From Proales similis (taxonomy: Eukaryota; Rotifera; Eurotatoria; Ploima; Proalidae), in the NCBI GenBank assembly GCA_019059635.1, contig JAGVRJ010000013.1, forward strand, positions 496,001-560,000: DNA of 64,000 bases, given 5' to 3'. Shown piece by piece: positions 1 through 12,500 of this stretch. The position numbers were made by a program, and so were the translations under genes. Under the pieces are notes generated by a model. It saw only the letters and a list, made by a program, of their open reading frames with translations. It had not been told where the DNA came from and did not search any database. Within the stretch, counting starts at the first letter, position 1. The number at the start of each line of letters is the position of its first letter.

Positions 1-3000
1 TATGGATTTCGGATTCAAAAAATTAAGGAAAGCACCAAGAACTCCAAATGGATGGAACTTAAGCGAATTGACAACTATCCTTCATCTGCCAAGTCGGACA
101 TTGCCAATCTAGAGGTAAAATTCGAATTTCAGACAGACGATAGACTCAGAATTAAGGTAAGAAACTAAAAAAAAACAGAACTATACACATTAACCGAGGG
201 ATTTTTAAGTTATTTCCTCGTAGAAATTTTCGTAATCGACGTCAACGCTGGGAAATACCAAACTCAGTAATGGGTGAAACCCTCGAAAAGCCAAATTATA
301 GAGTTGAGCATTTCGATGATCCTTTTTCATTCAAAGTGATTCGAAACTTAACCAATCAAGTTATGTAAGCGCCTGCTCATTTGAATATTATCAATCTTAA
401 GCTAATAATTCCTATAAAAGATTTGATACGACAAAAACTCCGCTTATTTTCAGCGATCAGTTCATACAAATGACAACAATACTATCTTCACCTTATATAT
501 TTGGAATCGGTGAACACAGCAAAAATGAATTTCTGCACGATTTAAACTTCCGCTCATGGCCATTATTTGCTTCAAACAATCATCCGTATACATCAAGGGT
601 AATGGAAAAAAATTCTATTTTGATATTCATACCTAATGAAAATTATGGTTATGTTATTTTTAGGAAAAGCCCAATCTTTATAGCCAATTCCCAATTTACT
701 TGAACATAGAACCAGACGGAAAAAGCCACCTCGTAGTTTTTTATAACTCAAATCCTTCAGGTAGGGTTTGGTTTGGAAATAATATGCTACCATTATTCAA
801 AGAGTTTCATCAGAATTTCACCTTACCCCTTTTCCCTCATTGACTTTCACAACAACTGGAGGAATACTGGACATTTTTATTTTTACTGGACCCTCACCCG
901 TGCAAGCATATGAGCAATATTTCAAAGTTTGACTCCTTTAATTTAACTTTATTAATGCAAAATAATGCAAAAATGTAACAGGCTTTTGGTTTACCCAAAC
1001 TACCTCCCTTATGGTCACTTGGGATGCAAGTTGGAGTAAAGCAGTATGATAGCTCTCAAAACTTGAAAAATTTTATATCAAACATGCGCAACAGCTCCCT
1101 AGCATTTGTAATATTTTAAGGAAATTCTTTTCTACTTGTTATAACTTCTTATTCAAGGACTCAGTATTTATAAGCTTAGAGCATATGTACAAGGCGACTA
1201 TGTTTACTCTAAATCCCCAATTCCAGGATATTAAATCAATTGTGGAAAGCTTGAGAGAAGAACAGAGGGCAACTATTTTGGAGCTGGTAATTCACTTAAA
1301 AGTGCATTTTCAGTCAATTAATGACTTTTTCTTAGCTCCCGGCAGTTGGAAATGATACTCAAAACTATCCATTTAGCGCGGGACAATCCCGGGAAAATTA
1401 TTGGATACAGGAAAATTTTTTTAGTGCTCCAGTTATTGGGAAAGTGTGTAAATTTGATTTTTAATTACAAAACTATTTTAAGATTTTTACGTGATCTTAG
1501 CTTGCTGGACGTTCGGTTGTTTATCCAGACTTTACTATGGACAAAACTCGTGATTGGTGGATTGATGCTTTACAACGATTTTTAACTACTGACAAAATAA
1601 TTGACTTCGATGGGATCTTAATGGTGACAATAAGCATGCCATATTGCTTTTTCAAAACAGAATTATAAAAAAATTTTTGAAGGACCACTTGATTCCCACA
1701 AACGATGAAATAAACAAAACATGCCTAAACAATAAATGGAACAACCCACCTTACATACCTGGTATGTGGTAAAAAAAAATTTTTATATCATGTTTTATTT
1801 TAAAAAAATCTAGACATGGTAACTCGACCGATATTCAATGGCAGTATCTGCATGGATTCAAGACATGAACTAAGCAAGCACTATAACATTCATGGTTTAA
1901 ACGCACACTTCATTATCGAGGCAACTGCCAAGTAATCTGATTATAATTAAAAAGTAAAGATTTACTGTTAACATGAAACCAAGAGCCTTAGACCTGTTAA
2001 TACCAACCAGAACGCTGATTCTGACTCGTCATGCTTTCCTAGGAAGTGGTCAGTTTGGCGCAAAATGGTTAGGAGAGTTTGAATCAAATTGGGACAATTT
2101 ACAAAGATCTATTGTAGCAACAGTCGAGGCTAACATGTTTGGATTCCCAATGGTATGATAATACTCTAGACCATTTTAACTTATTGTCTAACCTGAAAAA
2201 GAGTGGATCAGATATGTGTGGAAACACAAAACAAATTGATATTGAATTATGTCAAAATTGGATAAAAGCAAGCTCAATGTCACCTCTAATGAGGGTTATA
2301 TTTGATTCGATAGACCCTAAAGAGGTAAATTTTATATATATACCAAATATAAAGATTAAACATAATCTTAAGTAATTAAAGCCTAAATTCGATGCAATAA
2401 CTGGTCCACTTTTCGACGTGTTGAATTCAAGCCTATGCCTTCGTTACTCTTTGGTACCTTATATATATACGCAGTTTTTCAGAGCAGCTCGTTATGGAAC
2501 TTTGGTTTTGCGTCCTTTGGCTTTCGAGTAAATTTAAAATCTCAGATTTTTATTTAAATTGTAAATTTAAATTTTTTTAGATACCCAAAAGACATAAGAA
2601 CATATAGAATAAACAACCAGTGGTTAATAGGAGATAAACTGATGATAGCAGTACCAGTAACAATCGTAAAAAGATCCAAAGTTAGCTTTGAGAAAAAAAC
2701 TAATTATTCGAATAGGGTGGTATTGGAAGCGTATACTTGCCGAAAGGCGAGTGGTTTGACTTTTATCGGGTACTTCTAAATTATAACTTCTTAACTATTA
2801 GAAAAACTAAGACTGAACTTAAATGATGCACCAAATTAAAAATAAGGGCACAAAAATAGCAAGCACGGGGGAATTTTCAATTATCAAAACTAACAAAAAC
2901 GAAACAGGGGTGATGATTCGTGGTGGTGCTGTCATTTTCAAGGTCGATTGTTTGAAAACAACAACTGAAAGCATGCAAACCTTTATCGATATAATCATTT

Positions 3001-3644
3001 CCCTGGACCAATCATCGAACTTCACAGCTTATGGAGAGCTTTACATAGATGATTCAAAACGTAAAGGTAGGATAAATGTTAATATCTTGAGATTTCGACT
3101 GATTAAAAATCCCTTTAATTAATTTTTTTTAATAGATGCCGAAGTCAAAGAAAATTATCACCGCCTAATATATTTCACTGTATATAGGAATGAGACAGAT
3201 GTAGGATTTAAAAAAAAAGATATTTTTTGGTATCTTAAGAAAAAAAAAAAGGGTATAATAGAAGCAAAAAGGAAAAGTGGGAGATATTTGACTAGGCAAA
3301 GCTACCGAGACATAATAATCTATGGTCTCAAATCCAAACCGACAAAAATAACTGTAAACGAAAATTCTCAGTCTATAGATGGTACAAAATGTACATGGGA
3401 TAGCATAAACTCAGTAAGTATTTAAAAAAATATGCCTAAATATAAATTAATTAAAAATAACAAGGTCTATAAAGTCAATCTACAAACTGAAGTCAAACGA
3501 AAAGTCTTATTGGATAATGAATTTCTTAGCTTCAAATGGACCGGCGGGTTTGAATTGGAAAATGAGAAAAAAAATGTTATGGAAAATAGTATGCTTGAGT
3601 ATGAAAACTCATTTGATAAAAATAAATTGAATTTATTTTATTAA
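1..3644 (+). pseudogene. GH31 alpha-glucosidase-like gene (maltase-glucoamylase type), 5' partial, probably catalytically dead
   Basis: About ten short exons can be read in order, matching glycoside hydrolase family 31: an RWEIP N-terminal strand near 260, GIGEH near 505, TTGGILDIFIFTGP near 860, NNPPYIP near 1740, CMDSRHEL near 1850, TRHAF and WLGEF near 2030, RPLAFEYPKD near 2520, RGGAVIF near 2920, and a beta-sandwich end stopping at 3644. The family hydrolyses alpha-glucosides. Catalytic positions look lost: the SDIDYM segment reads SLEHMY, the acid/base Asp of WLGDN is Glu, and the WIDMNE nucleophile segment falls on a frame break (FDG in one frame at 1606-1614, WDLNG in another at 1611-1625). 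Either a decaying gene or a pseudoenzyme plus a sequencing indel. The first exon runs off the left edge. Family assignment is secure; loss of activity is inferred. Confidence 0.75.
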
Positions 3645-3729
3645 TCAGAAAATAGAAAAATCATATGAAATCATTCCTTTAAATAAAAAAATTCAGTCTA
3701 TTATTTTTTCAAATTTGAAATTTATTTAA

Positions 3730-4400
3730 GCCTGCCGGCATGGCACGGGTCGCAGAGGCACTGACAGGGCAAGACATTAAGAGCGAGTCAACGGCTTTCT
3801 TGAAGGCGACGGGACCTAGACTACTAAGAGTCGGGGGCAGGAATTTTCAGGGCAACATTAGTGGAGAAGGATGCGTGTCTCTTGTTTACCCAGCGCGATC
3901 CAGAGCTCTGAGCACTCACTGAGAAAGACTTCCGCTGAAGTTTCCCAGAGCAAAATCACGTTTGGTAAGCAGACGGAAGGTAAAAGAACTCAGAAAAGGT
4001 CCAGTCAACATCCAGCCTTCCCCTACACCCTTGAGGTCATAATGAGGTGATACCTTTGTCTCCTCGCTTAGGGTTGAAAGGCCACTCACCAAAGCAAGCT
4101 TCCCTTGGTAACGCGCCCACGCCAGAGATCAACTTTGTGGCTGTCGCTTAAACCGATTATATCGGAGTTAATAAACTTGAAAAAAAATCATGAACACTGT
4201 CACACCCTGGTGGCTTTCTGGTGTTGAAAGCGAGCATCTGGATAAGAAATGTAGAATCGTGAATTAAGGGGATGTTCAGGTAAAATACCGCACAGAAGCC
4301 TGCGCCATCAAGAGTGCGAAGAACGACTCATGTGTGGTAAATACGGATAATAAAAATAGCCTATTGATAGGGAAAACGATAATAAGACCGGAGGTACGCA
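3730..4400. other. GC-rich island of unknown origin
   Basis: Composition jumps at about 3730 from very AT-rich 3' flank to clearly GC-richer sequence, then fades back to AT-rich by about 4400, just before the satellite. It has an open frame at 3740-3922 (60 codons), but I recognise no protein family, rRNA, tRNA or transposon ends. It could be a fragment of an inserted element or foreign sequence, or a structured non-coding RNA locus. Only the compositional step is solid. Confidence 0.4.
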
Positions 4401-4499
4401 GAATGTGTGCAAAAAACAAGAATTGGTGTGTAACCTAAAGTAAAAACGAAAAAAATAAAATAAGTAAAATGGGTAAAAAATAATAAAGGAACAATTAAA

Positions 4500-6530
4500 T
4501 CAGGTTATTCAACAATGATAAATTTATTATTATTACCAACTTAAATTAAAGCCTATATGAGGGCTGAACACAAGTAAGATGGGGGTTTACAACACGTAAT
4601 GATGTATTATCAATGTAACAAAGCTGATTAAAAGAAGAACAAGTCGTAAGAAAATGTTTCTAGAATTACGTATTGAGTTTGTGTTTAAATTTGTTCAACC
4701 CTAATATAATTTTTTTTATTATACTTGGAATTAAAGGGTATTTAAAGCTAAACAGAAGTAAGATAGGAGTTAACACCACGTTATCACGTAATATGAATGA
4801 TAGAATACTAAATAAATAGAAGAACAAGTCGTAAAAAATGTTTCTAGAATTACCTATTGAGTTGGTGTTTGGATTTGTTCAACAATAATATAATTTTATT
4901 ATTCCACTTGGAATTAAAGCGCATTTAAAGCTGAACAGAAGTAAGATAGGAGTTAGATAGGAGTTAACAGCACGTTATCATAGCTGATAAAAAGAAGAAC
5001 AAGTCGTTAGAAAATGTTTCTAGAATCACCTATTGAGTTGGTGTTTAAATTTGTTCAAACCTAATATAATTTTTTTATTCCACTTGGAATTAAAGCGCAT
5101 TTAAAGCTGAACAGAAGTTAGATAGGAGTTAGATAGGAGTTTACACCACGTTATCATAGCTGATAAAAAGAAGAACAAGCCGTAAGAAAATGTTTCTAGA
5201 ATCACCTATTGAGTTGGTGTTTAAATTTGTTCAAACCTAATATAATTTTTTTATTCCACTTGGAATTGAGGCGTATTTAAAGTTGAACAGAAGTTAGATA
5301 GGAGTTAACACCACGTTATCATAGCTGATAAAAAGAAGAACAAGCCGTAAGAAAATGTTTCTAGAATTACCTATATAGTTTGTGTTTGGATTAGTTCAAC
5401 CCTAATATAATTTTTTTATTCCACTTGGAATTGAGGCGTATTTTAAGTTGAACAGAAGTAAGATAGGAGTAAGATAGGAGTTTACACCACGTTATCACGT
5501 ATTATCAATGATAGAAAACTAAATTAATAGAAGAACAAGTCGTAAGAAAATGTTTCAAGAATTACCTATTGAGTTTCTGTTTGGATTTGTTCAACGCTAA
5601 TATAATTTTATTATTCCACTTGGAATTAAAGCGCATTTAAAGCTGAACAGAAGTTAGATAGGAGTTAGATAGGAGTTAACACCACGTTATTACGTAATAT
5701 CAATGATAGAATACTAAATTAATAGAAGAACAAGTCGTAAGAAAATGTTTCTAGAATTACCTATTGAGTTTGTGTTTTGATTTGTTCAACCCTAATATAA
5801 CTTTTTTATTCCACTTGAAATTGAGGCGTACTTAAGTTGAACAGAAGTTAGTTAGGAGTAAGATAAGAGTTAACACCACGTTATCACGTATTTTCAATAA
5901 TAGAATACTAAATTAATAGAAGAACAAGCCGTAAGAAAATGTTTCTAGAATTACCTATTGAGTTTGTGTTTGGATTTGTTCAACCCTAATATAACTTTTT
6001 TAATCCACTTGGAATTGAGGCGTATTTAAAGTTGAACAGAAGTTAAATAGGAGTTAACACCACGTTATCATAACTGATAAAAAGAAGAACAAGTCGTAAG
6101 AAAATGTTTTTAGAATTACCTATTGAGTTTGTGTTTTGATTTGTTCAACCCTAATATAACTTTTTTATTCCACTTGAAATTGAGGCGTACTTAAGTTGAA
6201 CAGAAGTAAAATAGGAGTTAACACCACGTTATCACGTATTATCAATGATAGAATACTAAATTAATAGAAGAACAAGCCGTAAGAAAATGTTTCTAGAATT
6301 ACCTATTGAGTTTGTGTTTGGATTTGTTCAACCCTTATATAATTTTTTTATTCCACTTGGAATTGAGGCGTATTTTAAGTCGAACAGAAGTAAGATAGGA
6401 GTTAGATAGGAGTTAACACCACGTTATCATAGCTGATATAAAGAAGAACAAGTCGTAAGAAAATGTTTCTAGAATAAACTATTGAGTTTGTGTTTTGATT
6501 TGTTCACCCCTAATAATTTTTTTTAATATT
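4500..6530. repeat. Satellite family 1: about 11 tandem monomers of 165-195 bp
   Basis: The landmark AAGAACAAG(T/C)CGTAAG recurs at about 4637, 4822, 4997, 5173, 5338, 5533, 5728, 5922, 6087, 6270 and 6446, giving spacings of 165, 175-176, 183-185 and 194-195 bp. Length differences come mainly from one or two copies of an AGATAGGAGTT block and a variable AT-rich block before the landmark. Shared blocks are TGTTTCTAGAATTACCTATT, TTTGTTCAACCCTAATATAA and ATTCCACTTGGAATT. Copies are clearly more diverged from each other than those in the following array. The order of blocks resembles family 2 (GAAAATGTTT, then GG-TT-G-TCA-CCC), suggesting common ancestry. Confidence 0.9.
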
Positions 6531-9500
6531 TTTCATTCCCAACCTTTCCTCAGGCTATTTCTTGTAATAAACACATGTTAAAAGCTTTATTAACAACGTT
6601 GCCGTGTCTGAAACAAGATTACGACACCAAACCAAGATAGAAAAGTATAGAAAGAAATGTTTTAGAAAATAAACTTAAGATTTTGTTAGTGGTTGGTTAG
6701 CCCCCAATGAATTATTTTTCATTCCCAACGTTTCTTCAAGCTTTTCATGTACTGAACACATGTTAAGAAGTTGTATTTACAACGTACATTGTTTGAAACA
6801 TGATAACAACACCAAACAAAGATAGAAAAGTATGGAAAAAAATGTTTTAGAAAAAAAAACTGAAGATTTTGGTAGTTGTTGGTTAGCCCCCAATGAATTA
6901 TTTTACATTCCCAACGTTTCCTCAGGCTTTTTCATGTACAAAACACATGTTTAAAAGCTTTATTAACAACGTTGCCGTGTCTGAAACAAGATAACGACAC
7001 CAATCAAAGATAGAAAAGTAAAGAAAGAAATGTTTTAGAAAAAAAACTGAAGAATTTGGTAGTTGTTGGTTAGCCCCGAATGAATTATTTTTCATACCAT
7101 GCGTTGCCTCAGGCTTTTTCATGTACTGAACACATGTTAAGAAGGTGTGTAAACAACGTTGCGATGCCTAAATCAAGGCTTAAACCTTAATAAAAGATAG
7201 AACCAAACACAAGGATATGTTTTAGGAAATTTTGATAAGGTTTTGGTAGCGGTTAACTAGCCCCGAATGAATTATTTTTCATTCCGAACGTTGCCTCAGG
7301 CTTTTTCATGTACTAAACACATGTTTAAAAGGTGTGTTAACAACGTAGCGGTGTTTGAAACATGATAACAACACCAAACAAAGATAGAAAAGTATAGAAA
7401 GAAATGTTTTAGAAAAAAAAACTAAAGATTTTGGTAAAGGTTGGTTACCCTCCAATCAATTATTTTTAATTCCCATCGTTGTCTTAGGCTTTTCAAGTAC
7501 AAAACACATGTTTAAAAGCTTTATTAACAACGTTGCCGTGTCTGAAACAAGATTACGACACCAATCAAAGATAGAAAAGTATAGAAAGAAATGTTTTAGA
7601 AAAAAAACTGAAGAATTTGGTAGTTGTTGGTTAGCCCCGAATGAATTATTTTTCATACCATGCGTTGCCTCAGGCTTTTTCATGTACTGAACACATGTTA
7701 AGAAGGTGTGTAAACAACGTTGCGATGCCTAAATCAAGGCTTAAACCTTAATAAAAGATAGAACCAAACACAAGGATATGTTTTAGGAAATTTTGATAAG
7801 GTTTTGGTAGCGGTTAACTAGCCCCGAATGAATTATTTTTCATTCCGAACGTTGCCTCAGGCTTTTTCATGTACTAAACACATGTTTAAAAGGTGTGTTA
7901 ACAACGTAGCGGTGTTTGAAACATGATTACGACACCAATCAAAGATAGAAAAGTATAGAAAGAAATGTTTTAGAAAAAAAAACTAAAGATTTTGGTAAAG
8001 GTTGGTTACCCTCCAATCAATTATTTTTAATTCCCATCGTTGTCTTAGGCTTTTCAAGTACAAAACACATGTTTAAAAGCTTTATTAACAACGTTGCCGT
8101 GTCTGAAACAAGATTACGACACCAATCAAAGATAGAAAAGTATAGAAAGAAATGTTTTAGAAAAAAAACTGAAGAATTTGGTAGTTGTTGGTTAGCCCCG
8201 AATGAATTATTTTTCATACCATGCGTTGCCTCAGGCTTTTTCATGTACTGAACACATGTTAAGAAGGTGTGTAAACAACGTTGCGATGCCTAAATCAAGG
8301 CTTAAACCTTAATAAAAGATAGAACCAAACACAAGGATATGTTTTAGGAAATTTTGATAAGGTTTTGGTAGCGGTTAACTAGCCCCGAATGAATTATTTT
8401 TCATTCCGAACGTTGCCTCAGGCTTTTTCATGTACTAAACACATGTTTAAAAGGTGTGTTAACAACGTAGCGGTGTTTGAAACATGATTACGACACCAAT
8501 CAAAGATAGAAAAGTATAGAAAGAAATGTTTTAGGGAATAAACTAAAGATTTTGGTAGTGGTTGGTTAGCCCCGAATGAATTATTTTTAATTCCCAACCT
8601 TGCCTCAGGCTTTTTCATGTACTGAAGACATGTTAAGAAGGTGTGTAAACAACGTTGCGATGCCTAAATCAAGGCTTAAACCTTAATAAAAGATAGAACC
8701 AAACACAAGGATATGTTTTATGAAATTTTGATAAGGTTTTGGTAGCGGTTAACTAGCCCCGAATGAATTATTTTTCATTCCGAACGTTGCCTCAGGCTTT
8801 TTCATGTACTAAACACATGTTTAAAAGGTGTGTTAACAACGTAGCGGTGTTTGAAACATGATAACAACACCAAACAAAGATAGAAAAGTATGGAAAAAAA
8901 TGTTTTAGGAAATAATCTTAAGATTTTGGTAGCGGTTGGCTAGCCCCGAATGAATTATTTTTCATTCCAAACGTTGCCTCAGGCTTTTTCATGTACTAAA
9001 CACATGTTTAAAAGGTGTGTTAACAACGTAGCGGTGTTTGAAACATGATAACAACACCAAACAAAGATAGAAAAGTATAGAAAGAAATGTTTTAGGGAAT
9101 AAACTAAAGATTTTGGTAGTGGTTGGTTAGCCCCGAATGAATTATTTTTAATTCCCAACCTTGCCTCAGGCTTTTTCATGTACTGAACACATGTTAAGAA
9201 GGTGTGTTAACAACGTAGCGGTGTTTGAAACATAATAACAACACCAATCAAAGATAGAAAAGTATGGAAAGAAATGTTTTAGGGAATAAACTAAAGATTT
9301 TGGTAGTGGTTGGTTAGCCCCGAATGAATTATTTTTAATTCCCAACCTTGCCTCAGGCTTTTTCATGTACTGAACACATGTTAAGAAGGTGTGTTAACAA
9401 CGTAGCGGTGTTTGAAACATAATAACAACACCAATCAAAGATAGAAAAGTATGGAAAAAAATGTTTTAGGAAATAATCTTAAGATTTTGGTAGCGGTTGG

Positions 9501-12500
9501 CTAGCCCCGAATGAATTATTTTTCATTACCAACGTTGCCTCAGGCTTTTTCATGTACTAAACACATGTTTAAAAGGTGTTTAAACAACGTTGCGGTGCCT
9601 GAATCAAGGTTGAAACCTTAATTTAAGATAGAACAAAACGTTAGGATATGTTTTAGGAAATTTTGATAAGGTTTTGGTAGTGGTTAACTAACCCCGAATG
9701 AATTATTTTTCATTACCAACGTTGCCTCAGGCTTTTTCATGTACTAAACACATGTTTAAAAGGTGTTTAAACAACGTTGCGGTGCCTGAATCAAGGTTGA
9801 AACCTTAATTTAAGATAGAACAAAACGTTAGGATATGTTTTAGGAAATTTTGATAAGGTTTTGGTAGCGGTTGGCTAGCCCCGAATGAATTATTTTTCAT
9901 TACCAACGTTGCCTCAGGCTTTTTCATGTACTGAACACATGTTAAGAAGGTGTGTTAACAACGTTGCGATGCCTAAATCAAGGCTTAAACCTTAATTAAA
10001 GATAGAACCAAACACAAGGATATGTTTTAGGAAATTTTTATAAGGTTTTGGTAGCGGTTAACTAGCCCCGAATGAATTATTTTTCATTCCCAACGTTGCC
10101 TCAGGCTTTTTCATGTACTAAACACATGTTTAAAAGGTGTGTTAACAACGTAGCGGTGTTTGAAACATGATAACAACACCAAACAAAGATAGAAAAGTAT
10201 AGAAAGAAATGTTTCAGGAAATAAACTAAAGATTTTGGTAGTTGTTGGTTAGCCCCCAATGAATTATTTTTAATTCCCAACCTTGCCTCAGGCTTTTCCA
10301 TGTACTGAACACATGTTAAGAAGGTGTGTAAACAACGTAGCGGTGTTTGAAACATGATAACAACACCAAACAAAGATAGAAAAGTATAGAAAAAAATGTT
10401 TTAGGAAATAATCTTAAGATTTTGGTAGCGGTTGGCTAGCCCCGAATGAATTATTTTTCATTACCAACGTTGCCTCAGGCTTTTTCATGTACTAAACACA
10501 TGTTTAAAAGGTGTTTAAACAACGTTGCGGTGCCTGAATCAAGGTTGAAACCTTAATTTAAGATAGAACAAAACGTTAGGATATGTTTTAGGAAATTTTG
10601 ATAAGGTTTTGGTAGTGGTTAACTAACCCCGAATGAATTATTTTCCATTCCCAACGTTGCCTCAGGCTTTTTCATATACTTAACACATGTTAAGAAGCTG
10701 TACTGAACACATGTTAAGAAGGTGTGTTAACAACGTAGCGGTGTTTGAAACATGATAACAACACCAAACAAAGATAGAAAAGTATGGAAAAAAATGTTTT
10801 AGGAAATAATCTTAAGATTTTGGTAGCGGTTGGCTAGCCCCGAATAAATTATGACCACGAAAAAAATGTTTTAGGAAATAATCTTAAGATTTTTGTAGCG
10901 GTTGGCTAGCCCCGAATGAATTATTTTTCATTACCAACGTTGCCTCAGGCTTTTTCATGTACTAAACACATGTTTAAAAGGTGTTTAAACAACGTTGCGG
11001 TGCCTGAATCAAGGTTGAAACCTTAATTTAAGATAGAACAAAACGTTAGGATATGTTTTAGGAAATTTTGATAAGGTTTTGGTAGTGGTTAACTAACCCC
11101 GAATGAATTATTTTCCATTCCCAACGTTGCCTCAGGCTTTTTCATATACTAAACACATGTTTAAAAGGTGTGTTAACAACGTTGCGGTGCCTGAATCAAG
11201 GTTGAAACCTTAATTTAAGATAGAACAAAACGTAAGGATATGTTTTAGGAAATTTTGATAAGGTTTTGGTAGTGGTTAACTAACCCCGAATGAATTATTT
11301 TCCATTCCCAACGTTGCCTCAGGCTTTTTCATATACTTAACACATGTTAAGAAGCTGTACTGAACACATGTTAAGAAGGTGTGTTAACAACGTAGCGGTG
11401 TTTGAAACATGATAACAACACCAAACAAAGATAGAAAAGTATGGAAAAAAATGTTTTAGGAAATAATCTTAAGATTTTGGTAGCGGTTGGCTAGCCCCGA
11501 ATGAATTATTTTTCATTACCAACGTTGCCTCAGGCTTTTTCATGTACTAAACACATGTTTAAAAGGTGTTTAAACAACGTTGCGGTGCCTGAATCAAGGT
11601 TGAAACCTTAATTTAAGATAAAACAAAACGTAAGGATATGTTTTAGGAAATTTTGATAAGGTTTTGGTAGTGGTTAACTAACCCCGAATGAATTATTTTC
11701 CATTCCCAACGTTGCCTCAGGCTTTTTCATGTACTGAACACATGTTAAGAAGGTGTGTTAACAACGTAGCGGTGTTTGAAACATGATAACAACACCAAAC
11801 AAAGATAGAAAAGTATGGAAAAAAATGTTTTAGGAAATAATCTTAAGATTTTGGTAGCGGTTGGCTAGCCCCGAATGAATTATGACCACGAAAAAAATGT
11901 TTTAGGAAATAATCTTAAGATTTTGGTAGCGGTTGGCTAGCCCCGAATGAATTATTTTTCATTACCAACGTTGCCTCAGGCTTTTTCATGTACTGAACAC
12001 ATGTTTAAAAGGTGTTTAAACAACGTTGCGGTGCCTGAATCAAGGTTGAAACCTTAATTTAAGATAGAACAAAACGTTAGGATATGTTTTAGGAAATTTT
12101 GATAAGGTTTTGGTAGTGGTTAACTAACCCCGAATGAATTATTTTCCATTCCCAACGTTGCCTCAGGCTTTTTCATATACTTAACACATGTTAAGAAGCT
12201 GTACTGAACACATGTTAAGAAGGTGTGTTAACAACGTAGCGGTGTTTGAAACATGATAACAACACCAAACAAAGATAGAAAAGTATGGAAAAAAATGTTT
12301 TAGGAAATAATCTTAAGATTTTGGTAGCGGTTGGCTAGCCCCGAATGAAAAAAATATGTTTTAGGAAATAATCTTAAGATTTTGGTAGCGGTTGGCTAGC
12401 CCCGAATGAATTATTTTTCATTACCAACGTTGCCTCAGGCTTTTTCATGTACTAAACACATGTTTAAAAGGTGTTTAAACAACGTTGCGGTGCCTGAATC

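Noticed and set aside
3740-3922. 60-codon frame in the GC-rich island as a gene
   Set aside because: No recognisable domain and no splice context; kept only as an unexplained island.
6922-10373. Repeated 66-90 codon minus-strand frames beginning MKKPEA in the satellite
   Set aside because: They recur only because the 187-bp monomer recurs. Because 187 is not a multiple of three the frame breaks in each monomer, and no start signal or splice structure supports coding.
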